64,000 bases of DNA from Bradyrhizobium cosmicum (GTDB taxonomy: Bacteria; Pseudomonadota; Alphaproteobacteria; Rhizobiales; Xanthobacteraceae). A program made the position numbers and the translations under genes. The notes beneath the pieces were generated by a model. The model saw nothing but the letters and a program-made list of their open reading frames with translations. It did not search any database and was not told the origin of the DNA. Where the stretch lies: the NCBI RefSeq assembly GCF_007290395.2, contig NZ_CP041656.2, forward strand, positions 5,518,001 through 5,582,000, in the 5' to 3' direction. Below, piece by piece: positions 25,285-33,914 of the stretch; within the stretch, counting starts at the first letter, position 1; every line of letters starts with the position of its first letter.

Positions 25285-25839
25285 ATGAAAATCTATCTGG
25301 CAGGCCCCGACGTGTTCCTGCCGGATGCGGTTGAGATCGGCCGGCGCAAGGTCGATATCTGCGCGGCTTACGGCCTCACCGGCCTCTATCCGCTCGACAA
25401 CATCGTCGATCTCACCGCCCCCGATGCCTCGCGGCAGATCTTTTGCGGCAACGAGGCGATGATGGACCAGGCCGACGCCATCATCGCCAATCTCACCCCG
25501 TTCCGCGGCGCCGGGGCCGATCCCGGCACCGTCTACGAACTCGGCTACATGGCCGGCCGCCGCAAGTTCTGCCTCGCCTACTCCAACGACGGCGCCGTCT
25601 ATGCCGACCGCGTCGGCCGTTTCCTGACCGTCACCTCCGAGGGCGGGCGGCTGGTCGATCCGCACGGGCTGACGGTCGAGGATTTCGGCCACTCCGACAA
25701 TCTCATGATGATCCATGCGCTGGAGCTGCACGGCTACCCGCTGGTGACGCCCGCGGAAATGCCTGCCGACGTCTGGCACGATCTTGCTGCATTCGAGGCT
25801 TGCGTCCGGATGGCAGCCGCGCGATTGATCGCATCCTGA
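25285..25839 (+). CDS. Nucleoside 2-deoxyribosyltransferase
   Basis: The 184-aa protein begins KIYLAGPDVFLPDA and contains DQADAIIANLTPFRGAGADPGT followed by YELGYMAGRRK, the signature of the family, where an Asp/Glu near GT-YELG acts as nucleophile. The family transfers 2-deoxyribose between bases or hydrolyses deoxynucleoside monophosphates. The length is normal. It starts an operon-like run with tlyA (25-bp gap) and an RNA uridine methyltransferase gene. Confidence 0.88.
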   Translation: MKIYLAGPDVFLPDAVEIGRRKVDICAAYGLTGLYPLDNIVDLTAPDASRQIFCGNEAMMDQADAIIANLTPFRGAGADPGTVYELGYMAGRRKFCLAYSNDGAVYADRVGRFLTVTSEGGRLVDPHGLTVEDFGHSDNLMMIHALELHGYPLVTPAEMPADVWHDLAAFEACVRMAAARLIAS

Positions 25840-25864
25840 GCACTCGTTCTCTGTCGGAGACCCG

Positions 25865-26599
25865 ATGTCCCCTGCCCGCAAGCGTGCGGATGTCTTGCTG
25901 GTCGAGCGCGGCTTGTTCGAGAGCCGTGCGCGGGCGCGCGCGGCGATCGAGGCCGGCCTCGTCACCGCAAACGACAAGCAGGTCGCAAAACCGTCGGAGA
26001 CGATCGCGGAGGACGCGGTGATCCAGGCCGAGCCCGCGCACCCCTATGTCTCGCGCGGCGGCGTCAAGCTCGCCGGCGCGCTGGAGCGCTATCCGATCGA
26101 GATCGAGGACCATGTCTGTCTCGACGTCGGCGCCTCCACCGGCGGCTTCACCGAGGTACTGCTGGCGAACGGCGCGAGCCTGGTGTTCGCAGTCGATGTC
26201 GGCACCAGCCAGCTGCATCCCTCGCTACGCGGTCATCCCAGGATCGTGTCGATGGAGGAGACCGACATCCGCAGCTATGACGGCAAGCGGCTGCCGGCAC
26301 GGCCCGATGTCGTCGTCATCGACGTCAGCTTCATCTCGCTGAAAACCGTGCTGCCGGTGGCGCTGTCGCTGGCGGCCGCGCCGATGAGCCTGCTGGCGCT
26401 GATCAAGCCGCAATTCGAGGCCGACCGGAAACACAACAAGAAGGGCATCATCCGCGACGCCGCCGTGCACCAGGAGATCTGCGACGACATCGCGGCCTTT
26501 GCCGTTTCGCTCGGTTGCTCCGACATCGAGGTGTTTCCCTCCCCGATCACGGGCGGCGACGGCAACATCGAGTTCTTCCTGGGCGCCCGCCGTGGTTGA
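25865..26599 (+). CDS. tlyA: TlyA-family rRNA methyltransferase
   Basis: The 244-aa protein joins an S4 RNA-binding domain ([20 protein letters not shown], residues about 4-65) to an FtsJ-like methyltransferase domain with the SAM motif [16 protein letters not shown] and the catalytic tetrad element [14 protein letters not shown]. TlyA methylates 2'-OH groups of cytidines in 16S/23S rRNA; older annotations call it hemolysin A. The next gene's GTG start overlaps its end by 8 bp, so the two are likely co-translated. Confidence 0.93.
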   Translation: MSPARKRADVLLVERGLFESRARARAAIEAGLVTANDKQVAKPSETIAEDAVIQAEPAHPYVSRGGVKLAGALERYPIEIEDHVCLDVGASTGGFTEVLLANGASLVFAVDVGTSQLHPSLRGHPRIVSMEETDIRSYDGKRLPARPDVVVIDVSFISLKTVLPVALSLAAAPMSLLALIKPQFEADRKHNKKGIIRDAAVHQEICDDIAAFAVSLGCSDIEVFPSPITGGDGNIEFFLGARRG

Positions 26600-27839
26600 G
26601 CGCCTGACCATCGATCACGTCGGCCACCGCGGCGATGGCGTCTGCCTCGCCGCGGGCGAAGCGGTCTACGTGCCCTATACGCTCGGCGGCGAGACCGTCG
26701 AGGTCGATCATGTCCTCGGCAACCACCCCGACCGCCGCAAGCTGCTGGCGGTCGATATCGCGAGCCCTGAGCGCATCGCGCCGTTCTGTCCGCATTTCGG
26801 CGTCTGCGGCGGCTGCGCGATCCAGCACTGGGCGGCCGAGCCATACCGCGCCTGGAAGCGCGGCATCGTGGTCGAGACGCTGGCGCAGGCCGGCATCGCT
26901 TGCGAGGTGGCGCCGCTGGTCGATGCCCATGGCGCGGGGCGCAGGCGCGTCACGCTGCACGGGCGGTTCGGCACGCATAGCGTCCTCAAGGTCGGCTTCT
27001 CCGCGACGAGCTCGCACGACGTCATTCCGATCGACCGCTGCCCCATTCTCGACCCGGCGCTCAACGGCGCGCTCGAGGCCGCCTGGGCAATTGCCGAACC
27101 GCTGACGTCCAGAATGCCGGTGACGAAGCCGCTGGACATCCAGGTCACCGCCACCGCCAACGGCCTCGATGTCGACGTGCGCGGCTCCGGCCCGCTGCCG
27201 ACCCCGCTGGTCACGGCGCTGTCGCGCGTCGCCGAACAACATCGGCTGGCGCGGCTGACCCGGCACGGCGAGCTGGTGCTGCAACGCCTGCCGCCAACGG
27301 TGAAGATGGGCCGCGCCGAGGTGACGCTGCCGCCGGGCTCGTTCCTGCAGGCGACCATCGCCGGCGAAGAAACGCTGGCCGCGCTCGTCGCAGAGCGCGT
27401 GGGCAAGGCCAAGGAGGTTCTCGACCTCTTCTGCGGCGTCGGGCCGTTTGCGCTAAGGCTCGCCGAGAAGGCCCGCGTCACCGCTTATGACAATGACGCC
27501 GGCGCGATCGACGCGCTCGCGAAAGCCGCACGCACGCCCGGGCTGAAGCCGGTCAAGGCCGAGCCGCGCGACCTGTTCCGCCGCCCGCTGGTGCCGCCGG
27601 AGCTGCGCGACTTCGACGCCGTGGTGTTCGACCCGCCGCGCCAGGGCGCACAGGCGCAGGCGCTGAAGCTCGCCGCGAGCAAGGTGCCCGTGGTGATCGC
27701 GGTGTCCTGCAACGTCGCGACGTTTTCCCGCGACGCGCGGCTGCTGATCGATGGCGGCTACAGGATCGACACGGTCGTGCCGGTCGACCAGTTCCGCCAC
27801 ACGCCGCATGTGGAGCTGGTGGCGAAGTTCACGCGGTAA
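26592..27839 (+). CDS. Class I SAM-dependent RNA (uracil-5-) methyltransferase, RlmD/TrmA family
   Basis: The 415-aa protein begins with a short TRAM-like domain ([17 protein letters not shown]). The iron-sulfur cluster motif [16 protein letters not shown] at about residue 60-75 is characteristic of RlmD-type enzymes. The SAM-binding [17 protein letters not shown], then FDPPRQGAQ and [11 protein letters not shown] with the catalytic Cys follow in order. It should methylate C5 of uridine in rRNA or tRNA. The GTG at 26592 overlaps tlyA by 8 bp; longer upstream frames only read the tlyA region in another frame. Confidence 0.9.
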   Translation: MVERLTIDHVGHRGDGVCLAAGEAVYVPYTLGGETVEVDHVLGNHPDRRKLLAVDIASPERIAPFCPHFGVCGGCAIQHWAAEPYRAWKRGIVVETLAQAGIACEVAPLVDAHGAGRRRVTLHGRFGTHSVLKVGFSATSSHDVIPIDRCPILDPALNGALEAAWAIAEPLTSRMPVTKPLDIQVTATANGLDVDVRGSGPLPTPLVTALSRVAEQHRLARLTRHGELVLQRLPPTVKMGRAEVTLPPGSFLQATIAGEETLAALVAERVGKAKEVLDLFCGVGPFALRLAEKARVTAYDNDAGAIDALAKAARTPGLKPVKAEPRDLFRRPLVPPELRDFDAVVFDPPRQGAQAQALKLAASKVPVVIAVSCNVATFSRDARLLIDGGYRIDTVVPVDQFRHTPHVELVAKFTR

Positions 27840-27935
27840 GGCCGTCAACGTCCGTGTCACCAACCTTGATTCCGGTCAATCGCCTCGATGCCCGTCGGCG
27901 CTACAAGCGTCATGTGCAATGTGGAGTGGACGTCT

Positions 27936-29015
27936 GTGGTTGACCGACGGCAGTTCATCACGACGGCGCTCGGATTGTGCGCGACCGCTTTCAGCGGTCT
28001 GCCTGCCCCTGCGGCCACGATGACCTATGATGAGGCGGTGAGCACGTCACGGGCCCCGCTACAGGCCGCGCCGAGGGATCGCGAGCTGGTGCGCTTTGCG
28101 ACGCTGGCGGCCAACAGCCACAACACCCAGCCGTGGATTTTCACCGCCCGCGGCAACGAAATCGCGATTGCCCCCGACTTCGCGCGGCGCTGTCCGACCG
28201 TCGATCCTGACGATCATCACCTCTTCGTCAGCCTCGGCTGCGCCGCGGAAAACCTCATTCTCGCTGCGTCGATATTGGGCTGGCGTGCCCATCCCACAAT
28301 CGACGGCGACCGGATCGTGATCGCACTCGAGGAGGCGCCGCCGGCAACCTCCGCGCTGGCCGACGCGATCCCCGTCAGGCAAAGCACCCGCGCGGTTTTC
28401 GACGGCAGGACAGTTGCGCCCGACATCTTGCGCCAGCTCGAGAACGCCTGCCGCGAACCTGACGTCACGGCGATCCTGATGACCGAACGTACCGCAATCT
28501 CCAACGTCACCAACTATGTGATCGAGGGAAATTCAGCACAAATGCGCGACAAGGCCTTCATGCGCGAGCTCGTAAGCTGGCTTCGTTTCAACGAGACCGA
28601 TGCACTCGCGACCATGGACGGGCTGTTCTCGGGTGCCTCGGGGAATCCGACCCTGCCCGCGTGGCTCGCGCGCCCGCTCCTGACGTTCGTTCTCACCGAA
28701 AGCGGGGAAAACAAGAAATATCGCGAGGAGCTCGACAGCTCTGCAGGGGTTGTCGTGCTCGCGGCCGATCGCAGCGACACATCGCACTGGATCTCGGTCG
28801 GCCGGGCCTGCCAGCGTTTTGGCTTGCAGGCGACTGCGCTCGGCCTCAAATATTCCTTCGTCAACCAACCGGTCGAGGTGGCGGCACTGCGGCCGCAATT
28901 CGCGACCTCGCTCGGACTGGGCGACCGACGCCCCGATATCGTGATGCGCTTCGGCACCGGCCCGACACTGCCGAAATCGCTGCGGCGTCCCCCGGAACTG
29001 GTGATGCCGCGCTAG
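27936..29015 (+). CDS. Acg-family FMN-binding nitroreductase-like protein with twin-arginine signal
   Basis: From GTG 27936 (GGAG 9 bp upstream) the product is 359 aa and starts VVDRRQFITTALGLCATAFS, a twin-arginine-type signal with a hydrophobic core ending near PAPAA. Two nitroreductase-like halves follow: LAANSHNTQPWIFTARGNEI early, and SSAGVVVLAADRSD with ACQRFGLQATALGLKYSFVN later, as in the Acg family (Rv2032-like). It probably binds FMN and is exported folded to the periplasm. The substrate is unknown. It ends in a 4-bp overlap with the convergent gene. Confidence 0.82.
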   Translation: MVDRRQFITTALGLCATAFSGLPAPAATMTYDEAVSTSRAPLQAAPRDRELVRFATLAANSHNTQPWIFTARGNEIAIAPDFARRCPTVDPDDHHLFVSLGCAAENLILAASILGWRAHPTIDGDRIVIALEEAPPATSALADAIPVRQSTRAVFDGRTVAPDILRQLENACREPDVTAILMTERTAISNVTNYVIEGNSAQMRDKAFMRELVSWLRFNETDALATMDGLFSGASGNPTLPAWLARPLLTFVLTESGENKKYREELDSSAGVVVLAADRSDTSHWISVGRACQRFGLQATALGLKYSFVNQPVEVAALRPQFATSLGLGDRRPDIVMRFGTGPTLPKSLRRPPELVMPR

Positions 29016-29608
29016 CGACGCAAGCCGCTCAACGCCGGCGACTCGCCGGGCAGCATGTTCGATCTGATATCGCTGTCCATGCGGCCCGCGTCCTGCTGCA
29101 TGAAACCGGCGCCAAAAGACAGGCTGAGATTAGACGTCGGCTTGAATTCGACACCCGCAAACGCACCGTAGCCGGGCGAAACGCCGGAGGTGAGTGGCGC
29201 AAGCGAGCTGCCGATGCCGCCGTTGTATTTCAGCGTGTCGAAGCCGGCAAAGAATGTGACGGGCATGCCGCCCGCCGTCTTGGTGTTGTAGCCGAACTGC
29301 GTGCTGTCATAAGAGAGCGCGCTGAAATTGCCGCCCGAGGCAGGCTGGCCGAGACCGCTCAGACCAAGATTGCCGCGCTCGCTTCCGACAAAGAAGCCGG
29401 GACGAAAACCGTAGCCTTCGTTGCCAGCATTGAAGCCCGGAAAGTTGCCGTAGCTGTCGGAACTCTGACCGGCACCGCCGCCAAAGCCGAAACCTCCACC
29501 CGGGATCCAATACCTCAGGGGCGCAACTTGCGCATGAACCGGCGCTCCGCTGAGCAAGAGCACGGTGAACAGAAACGCAAGGGCGCGTGACGAAGCGAGG
29601 TTCAACAT
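29012..29608 (-). CDS. Secreted Gly/Ser/Phe-rich protein, possible outer-membrane beta-barrel
   Basis: The 198-aa protein has a clear signal peptide (LAFLFTVLLLSGAPVHAQ) followed by a glycine-rich low-complexity stretch (WIPGGGFGFGGGAGQ). The remainder alternates aromatic and small residues (FFAGFDTLKYNGGIG, YGAFAGVEFKPTSNLSLSFG), as in small outer-membrane porin-like barrels. No family is assigned. Its 3' end overlaps the Acg-like gene by 4 bp. Confidence 0.65.
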   Translation of the reverse strand: MLNLASSRALAFLFTVLLLSGAPVHAQVAPLRYWIPGGGFGFGGGAGQSSDSYGNFPGFNAGNEGYGFRPGFFVGSERGNLGLSGLGQPASGGNFSALSYDSTQFGYNTKTAGGMPVTFFAGFDTLKYNGGIGSSLAPLTSGVSPGYGAFAGVEFKPTSNLSLSFGAGFMQQDAGRMDSDIRSNMLPGESPALSGLRR

Positions 29609-29705
29609 TCCGATGACCGTGAAACAGCTGGCTGATTATACCCTCGGGACCACACCAAGGCCAGAGGAGCGATGCCGGGGACCGCTTGGTCAGCCTCGCT
29701 GAAGT

Positions 29706-30338
29706 TCAGGCCGTCCTGTCCACCGACGACGACGAATCCGCCGGCGGATATTTCGTCACGGGCACCGAGAAGGACTTGGTCCCGACCTGGTAGATGATCG
29801 TACCGTTCTGTCCGTCCTTGGTCGAAATTTGCGACTGCCCGAACATGATGACGTTGTTGTAGACGATGCCGGTGCCCTGACGGGTGATGCCGTCGGTGGT
29901 GACGCTGACCTGCGCTTCCTTGCCGTTGACGGCGAGGACCTTGAAGCTCGCACTCTTGCCGTTGTCGCTGGAATACCCGCCCCAGCTTCCCATCAAGCGG
30001 TTGTCGGAAGCCGGCGGCGCCTGCTTCTCGAGATTGGCGGTTTGCTTGCCAGCGCCCGCGGAAGACAGGAGCACCAGGCTCTTGCCGTCCTTGGTGCCGA
30101 CTGTGATCGTGCCGAAGGTGATAAGCGCGCCGCTGACCTGGCCAAAACCGCGCTCGGTGTGCCCGTTATGGGTGTACTCGACCTGCGCCCGGGCGCCGCG
30201 GATATTGACCACCTTGAAGCCGACGGCCTGGTTGTTGCCCGCCCAATTCCCCTTCCATTCACCGAGCAATCTGCTCTGGTGATATACCCGCTCATTGGCG
30301 GGCGAAATCTGGCTGGTGCTCTGCGTGACGATGGCCAT
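29706..30338 (-). CDS. Protein with two tandem beta-rich repeats, unknown function
   Basis: Starting at ATG 30338 the product is 210 aa. It contains two homologous units of about 80 residues: one from LLGEWKGNWAGNNQAVGFKV to about residue 110, and one from LMGSWGGYSSDNGKSASFKV to near the end. Both share the order G-W, FKV, G-x-G, ITFG/IMFG and TKDG, suggesting an internal duplication of a lipocalin-like or small-barrel domain. There is no signal peptide from this start; a TTG at 30419 would add 27 residues. The function is unknown. Confidence 0.65.
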   Translation of the reverse strand: MAIVTQSTSQISPANERVYHQSRLLGEWKGNWAGNNQAVGFKVVNIRGARAQVEYTHNGHTERGFGQVSGALITFGTITVGTKDGKSLVLLSSAGAGKQTANLEKQAPPASDNRLMGSWGGYSSDNGKSASFKVLAVNGKEAQVSVTTDGITRQGTGIVYNNVIMFGQSQISTKDGQNGTIIYQVGTKSFSVPVTKYPPADSSSSVDRTA

Positions 30339-30515
30339 CGGATTGCTCAGCGGACGAGTCTGACAATCCCGTTTCGGTCGCTCGCCGGTCAGCAATGACA
30401 AGACACCGACTGGAAACAATCAGACACAGTCCAATTAGGCCCGGCACTCGTTAACGAGCGGTTAACTTCAACGTCCGGCCAGACGAGGCAAAACGCCCCA
30501 TTTGCAGCAGCGCCG

Positions 30516-31394
30516 TCAGCGTCCCCAGCGATCCGACCAGATCTTCTCGCCGATCATGCAGTTGACGCGCGGTTCCTTGTCGGCGACGCGCACCACGGGA
30601 CGCTCGGGCGTGCGGCCTGCAACCTCCATCAGCAGCTTGGTGCGGATCGCTTCCTTGAACTTGTCGCGGTCCTTGATCGAGATGACGAAGGAGCCTGGGC
30701 CGCCGATGACGCAGTCCTCGTAGTAGTAGTCGAGATTGTCGATATCCATGGTCGAATAGGACGGCTCCTTGACCATGATCGGCAGGCCGTTGATGACGAT
30801 GCCCTTCTCGAGTGCCGCGTCGCGCGCCGCCGTGACCGGCCCGCCATTGTTGTTGGGACCGTCACCGGAAATGTCGATGACGCGGCGCAGGCCGCGATAG
30901 GGATCCTCGTCGAACAGCGGCATCGCGAAATTGATCGCGCCGGAGATCGAGGTCCGCGAGGCGCGACGGATCGGCGTCTTCATGATCTCGGCGGCGACCG
31001 CATCCGCGGTCTCGGGTCCGTCCACCAGCCGCCAAGGGATGATGATCTTCTGGTCGCTCGAGGCGGCCCATTCGAAGTAGGTCACCGCGATCCGGCCGTT
31101 CGGGCCGAGCTTCAACGCCTGGAGGAATTCCTTCGACTGGATCGCCTGCGCGTAGCCCTCGCGCTGGATCGCGAGCTCGTCCATGTCCATGGAGTATGAG
31201 ACGTCGACCGCGAGGATCAGTTCGACATCGACCGTCTGCGCGTCCCTGTCGGCCGCCAGCCGCTGCGGTCGATGCTTGAGCGGGTCGGCTTTGGATGGTT
31301 CAAATTTGGGCCCTGGTGCCGCGATGCCCGCGACGTCCCCTCCGGCGAGAACGCCGGCCACCAGCACAACCCCGATCGAGAACAGCATGCGCAT
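30516..31394 (-). CDS. DUF1194 (von Willebrand A-like) exported protein
   Basis: The 292-aa protein has an N-terminal signal (RMLFSIGVVLVAGVLAGGDV) and a vWA-like domain beginning VELILAVDVSYSMDMDE, which holds the DxSxS metal site. The later RVIDISGDGPNNNGG and the TPIRRASRTSISGAINF stretch match DUF1194. It likely mediates metal-dependent protein binding outside the cytoplasm. GGGAG lies 8 bp before the ATG. Its promoter shares the region that holds the fluoride riboswitch, which reads the other way. Confidence 0.85.
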   Translation of the reverse strand: MRMLFSIGVVLVAGVLAGGDVAGIAAPGPKFEPSKADPLKHRPQRLAADRDAQTVDVELILAVDVSYSMDMDELAIQREGYAQAIQSKEFLQALKLGPNGRIAVTYFEWAASSDQKIIIPWRLVDGPETADAVAAEIMKTPIRRASRTSISGAINFAMPLFDEDPYRGLRRVIDISGDGPNNNGGPVTAARDAALEKGIVINGLPIMVKEPSYSTMDIDNLDYYYEDCVIGGPGSFVISIKDRDKFKEAIRTKLLMEVAGRTPERPVVRVADKEPRVNCMIGEKIWSDRWGR

Positions 31395-31628
31395 CGCAGT
31401 CTCCCGTCGTATGACGCGATGGTGACATGCAATCGCCTTGCCGCAAAGTGCGAAGATCGATCGCGCTTCACATTCAGGTCAGCAATTGAGGCGTCTTGCG
31501 CAAAGCGGCCGTCGTCTCGCCGCTTTCGCGCCACCGGGCCTCGCGCGATCATCTGCGGCATCCTTCGCAAGTGTCTCCCGCATCGAGATGCAAAACGACG
31601 ACTCATGGGACGGAGCTTTCCCGCCCAT

Positions 31629-31656
31629 TTGTCCGGCGCAATTTCCATGCTAGGCT
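31629..31656 (+). promoter_or_regulatory. Putative sigma-70-type promoter of the fluoride operon
   Basis: TTGTCC at 31629-31634 and TAGGCT at 31651-31656 are 16 bp apart, and a TG one base before the -10 makes it an extended -10 type. Transcription would start about 31663, a few bases before the riboswitch, which is the expected geometry. Confidence 0.45.
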
Positions 31657-31668
31657 GGACGCACAGAT

Positions 31669-31730
31669 GGGGATGGAGTCCCCCGATAACCGCCCGACGG
31701 CCCGTGACCGTACTGGGCTGATGACTCCTG
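31669..31730 (+). ncRNA. Fluoride riboswitch (crcB motif)
   Basis: The stretch matches the crcB motif closely: GGGGATGGAGTCCCCC, then ATAACCGCCC, then GGGCTGATGACTCCT. P1 is GGGG (31669-31672) with CCCC (31681-31684). Loop GGAGTC (31675-31680) is perfectly complementary to GACTCC (31723-31728), giving the conserved pseudoknot. GCCC (31692-31695) pairs with GGGC (31715-31718). The aptamer binds fluoride through magnesium ions. It sits before an MFS-crcB operon, and crcB is its best-known target. Confidence 0.92.
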
Positions 31731-31780
31731 CTCGAGGCGAGGCAATCTTTGAGCCTCTGCCTTTGGCGGGAGCATGGACA

Positions 31781-31803
31781 AGCCCGCCGATGGCGGGTTT
31801 TTT
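31781..31803 (+). terminator. Intrinsic terminator forming the riboswitch expression platform
   Basis: CCCGCC (31783-31788) pairs with GGCGGG (31792-31797) over a 3-nt loop and is followed by six T. It stands about 50 nt after the aptamer and 38 nt before the GTG of the MFS gene. Fluoride binding should favour read-through. Confidence 0.85.
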
Positions 31804-31841
31804 GTTGCCTGACAGCGAAGGCCGGGGACAAGGGCGAGGAC

Positions 31842-33047
31842 GTGACGACGACACCGAATACTGCGCGCGCCGCACTGCCCAGAGGGATCTGGGTGCTCGG
31901 CTTCGTCTCGATGCTGATGGACATCTCCTCCGAGATGATCCACGCGCTGCTGCCGGTCTATCTCGTCACCGTGCTCGGGGCCTCCACGCTCACCGTCGGC
32001 TTCATCGAAGGTTTCGCCGAGGCGACGGCCTCGATCACGAAGATCTTCTCCGGCGCGCTGTCGGACTGGCTCGGCCGCCGCAAGCTGCTCGCCGCGCTCG
32101 GCTACGGCCTTGCCGCCTTTACAAAGCCGCTGTTCCCGCTCGCCCCCAGTGTCGGATGGCTGGTGGCGGCACGCTTTGTCGACCGCGTCGGCAAGGGCAT
32201 TCGCGGTGCGCCGCGCGATGCGCTGATCGCCGATATCGCGCCTGCCGGCGTGCGCGGCGCGAGCTTTGGCCTGCGGCAATCGCTCGACACCATCGGCGCC
32301 TTCGTCGGGCCGCTCGCGGCGATCGGCCTGATGTGGTGGACCGCGGACAATTTTGCCGCGGTGTTCTGGGTGGCGGTGCTGCCGGCATTTCTGTCCTTCG
32401 GATTGATCGCGTTCGCGGTGAGCGAGCCGGAACCGGACCCGAGCCGGGAGCCTGCGAAGAATCCGCTCAATCTCGCCGCGATGCGGCAGCTTGGAACGGT
32501 CTACTGGCGCGTCGTGGCGATCGGAATCGTCTTCACGCTGGCGCGCTTCAGCGAGGCCTTCCTGATCCTGCGCGCCCAGAACATCGGGCTCAACGCGATG
32601 TGGGTGCCGGCGGTGCTGGTGCTGATGAACATCACCTACGCGCTGTCCGCCTACCCGGCCGGCGTGCTGTCGGACCGCATCAACCGCACCGGCCTGCTCG
32701 CGGTCGGCCTCGTTTGTCTCGCCGGCGCCGATCTCGCGCTCGCGTTGCTGCCTACCCTGCCGGGCCTCGCGCTCGGCGTGGTGCTGTGGGGGCTGCACAT
32801 GGGATTGACGCAAGGCCTGCTCTCGGCCCTCGTCGCCGACGCAGCGCCGCCGAGCCTGCGCGGCACGGCATTCGGCTATTTCAACCTGTTCACCGGCCTC
32901 GCTTTGCTGGCCGCAAGCGTAATCGCCGGAGCGCTTTGGGATGCCTATGGCCCTGCCGTGACCTTCTTCGCCGGGCTCGGCTTCGCGCTGGTCTCGCTGG
33001 TGGGGCTGCTCGCCGTCGGCAACGGGCTGACAGCGGAGAAGAAATGA
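31842..33047 (+). CDS. MFS transporter in the fluoride-responsive operon
   Basis: The 401-aa protein has twelve predicted helices. The first cytosolic loop carries GALSDWLGRRKLLAALGYG, the MFS motif A, and the matching loop in the second half is AYPAGVLSDRINRTGLLAVG. A VDRVGKGIRGAPRDALIAD segment is typical of a bacterial MFS group with this ordering. The GTG start at 31842 follows GAGG; the longer frame to 31749 would run through the terminator. crcB follows after 31 bp. Its place behind the riboswitch implies that fluoride induces it, so it may export fluoride or relieve fluoride stress. Confidence 0.88.
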   Translation: MTTTPNTARAALPRGIWVLGFVSMLMDISSEMIHALLPVYLVTVLGASTLTVGFIEGFAEATASITKIFSGALSDWLGRRKLLAALGYGLAAFTKPLFPLAPSVGWLVAARFVDRVGKGIRGAPRDALIADIAPAGVRGASFGLRQSLDTIGAFVGPLAAIGLMWWTADNFAAVFWVAVLPAFLSFGLIAFAVSEPEPDPSREPAKNPLNLAAMRQLGTVYWRVVAIGIVFTLARFSEAFLILRAQNIGLNAMWVPAVLVLMNITYALSAYPAGVLSDRINRTGLLAVGLVCLAGADLALALLPTLPGLALGVVLWGLHMGLTQGLLSALVADAAPPSLRGTAFGYFNLFTGLALLAASVIAGALWDAYGPAVTFFAGLGFALVSLVGLLAVGNGLTAEKK

Positions 33048-33078
33048 TCGTACACGACGCAAATTGGGGAACGAGACC

Positions 33079-33462
33079 TTGAACATTCAATATATTCTGG
33101 CCGTCGCAGCGGGCGGAGCGCTCGGTGCGGTCGTACGCTACCTCGTCGCGATCGGCTCGGGCCGCCTGTTCGGCACCGATTTTCCCTGGGGCACCCTGAT
33201 CATCAACGTGACGGGATCGTTCCTGATCGGCCTTTTCGCGGCGCTGTTCGCGACCAGATGGAACCTGCCGCAGACGGCCCGAATTTTCCTGACGGTCGGG
33301 ATCTGCGGCGGCTACACGACATTCTCGACGTTCTCGCTGGATGCCTGGTACCTGATCGAGCGCGGCCAAACATGGGCCTCCGCGGCCTACATGATTGGAT
33401 CAGTCGTGCTGTCCGTGGGCGCGCTCATTGCCGCGATGCAATTGGTGCGCGCGCTTCCGTGA
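33079..33462 (+). CDS. crcB: Fluoride efflux channel CrcB/FluC
   Basis: The 127-aa, four-helix protein shows GGALGAVVRYLVA, GTLIINVTGSFLIG and GICGGYTTFSTFSLDAW, the conserved fluoride-channel motifs with the polar Asn and the Phe/Ser/Thr track. FluC works as a dual-topology dimer that exports fluoride. TTG 33079, with GAG 5 bp upstream, is the likely start; TTG 33064 is an alternative. It is the second gene after the fluoride riboswitch. Confidence 0.95.
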   Translation: MNIQYILAVAAGGALGAVVRYLVAIGSGRLFGTDFPWGTLIINVTGSFLIGLFAALFATRWNLPQTARIFLTVGICGGYTTFSTFSLDAWYLIERGQTWASAAYMIGSVVLSVGALIAAMQLVRALP

Positions 33463-33527
33463 AGGCACCTGCACAACCGGCGCATTCCTGCCATTCCCTT
33501 GGGCATGATGACGAGGGGCTGACCATC

Positions 33528-33557
33528 TTGGAGAGGCCCCGGGTCCTGCAATATAAT
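33528..33557 (+). promoter_or_regulatory. Promoter of clpS with consensus -10
   Basis: TTGGAG (33528-33533) and a perfect TATAAT (33552-33557) are separated by 18 bp, 45 bp upstream of the clpS ATG. AT-rich sequence is rare here, so the match stands out. Confidence 0.6.
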
Positions 33558-33588
33558 AGGCGGGTTCGAAGCCCGTCAGGGCCGGGGC
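33536..33588. other. tRNA-like acceptor/T-arm hairpin overlapping the clpS promoter
   Basis: GGTCCTG (33542-33548) pairs with CAGGGCC (33577-33583) to give a 7-bp stem. It abuts a 5-bp stem GCGGG/CCCGT with a 7-nt TTCGAAG loop, exactly the geometry of a tRNA acceptor and T-arm. An alternative outer stem GCCCCGG/CCGGGGC (33536-33542 with 33582-33588) extends it. The 11-nt linker contains the TATAAT. No CCA, D-arm or anticodon is present. Confidence 0.5.
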
Positions 33589-33601
33589 GTTTCAGGACAC
33601 G

Positions 33602-33907
33602 ATGAACGACACCGTCACCACACCCAAGACGCGGACCAAAACCAAGGTCGAGCGGCCGAAGCTGCACAAGGTCATCCTGATCAACGACGACTACACGCCG
33701 CGCGAGTTCGTCACGATGATCCTGAAGGCCGAGTTCCGCATGACCGAGGATCAGGCCTACAAGGTGATGATCACCGCGCACAAGCTGGGCGCCTGTGTGG
33801 TCGCCGTGTTCACCAAGGACGTAGCCGAGACCAAGGCCACCCGCGCCACCGACGCCGCCCGCACCAAGGGCTATCCGCTACTGTTCACGACGGAGCCGGA
33901 GGAATAG
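33602..33907 (+). CDS. clpS: ATP-dependent Clp protease adaptor ClpS
   Basis: The 101-aa adaptor has a flexible Thr/Lys-rich N-terminus (MNDTVTTPKTRTKTKVERP) and the ClpS core KVILINDDYTPREFVTMIL, then AYKVMITAHKLGACVVAVF. The NDDYTPREFV segment forms the pocket that binds destabilising N-terminal residues and passes substrates to ClpA. clpA is not adjacent in the window. It converges with the cyclase gene, with 7 bp between stops. Confidence 0.96.
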   Translation: MNDTVTTPKTRTKTKVERPKLHKVILINDDYTPREFVTMILKAEFRMTEDQAYKVMITAHKLGACVVAVFTKDVAETKATRATDAARTKGYPLLFTTEPEE

Positions 33908-33914
33908 GGCTTCA

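Noticed and set aside
26499..26591. N-terminal extension of the RNA uracil methyltransferase
   Set aside because: These codons read the tlyA gene in a second frame; GTG 26592 starts the recognisable TRAM-like domain.
31749..31841. Longer N-terminus of the fluoride-operon MFS protein
   Set aside because: It would be translated through the intrinsic terminator of the riboswitch and does not resemble an MFS start; GTG 31842 has a GAGG site.
33536..33588. Acceptor piece of a split tmRNA near clpS
   Set aside because: The T-arm-like fold fits, but there is no CCA end, no tag-coding segment and no D-loop partner nearby.
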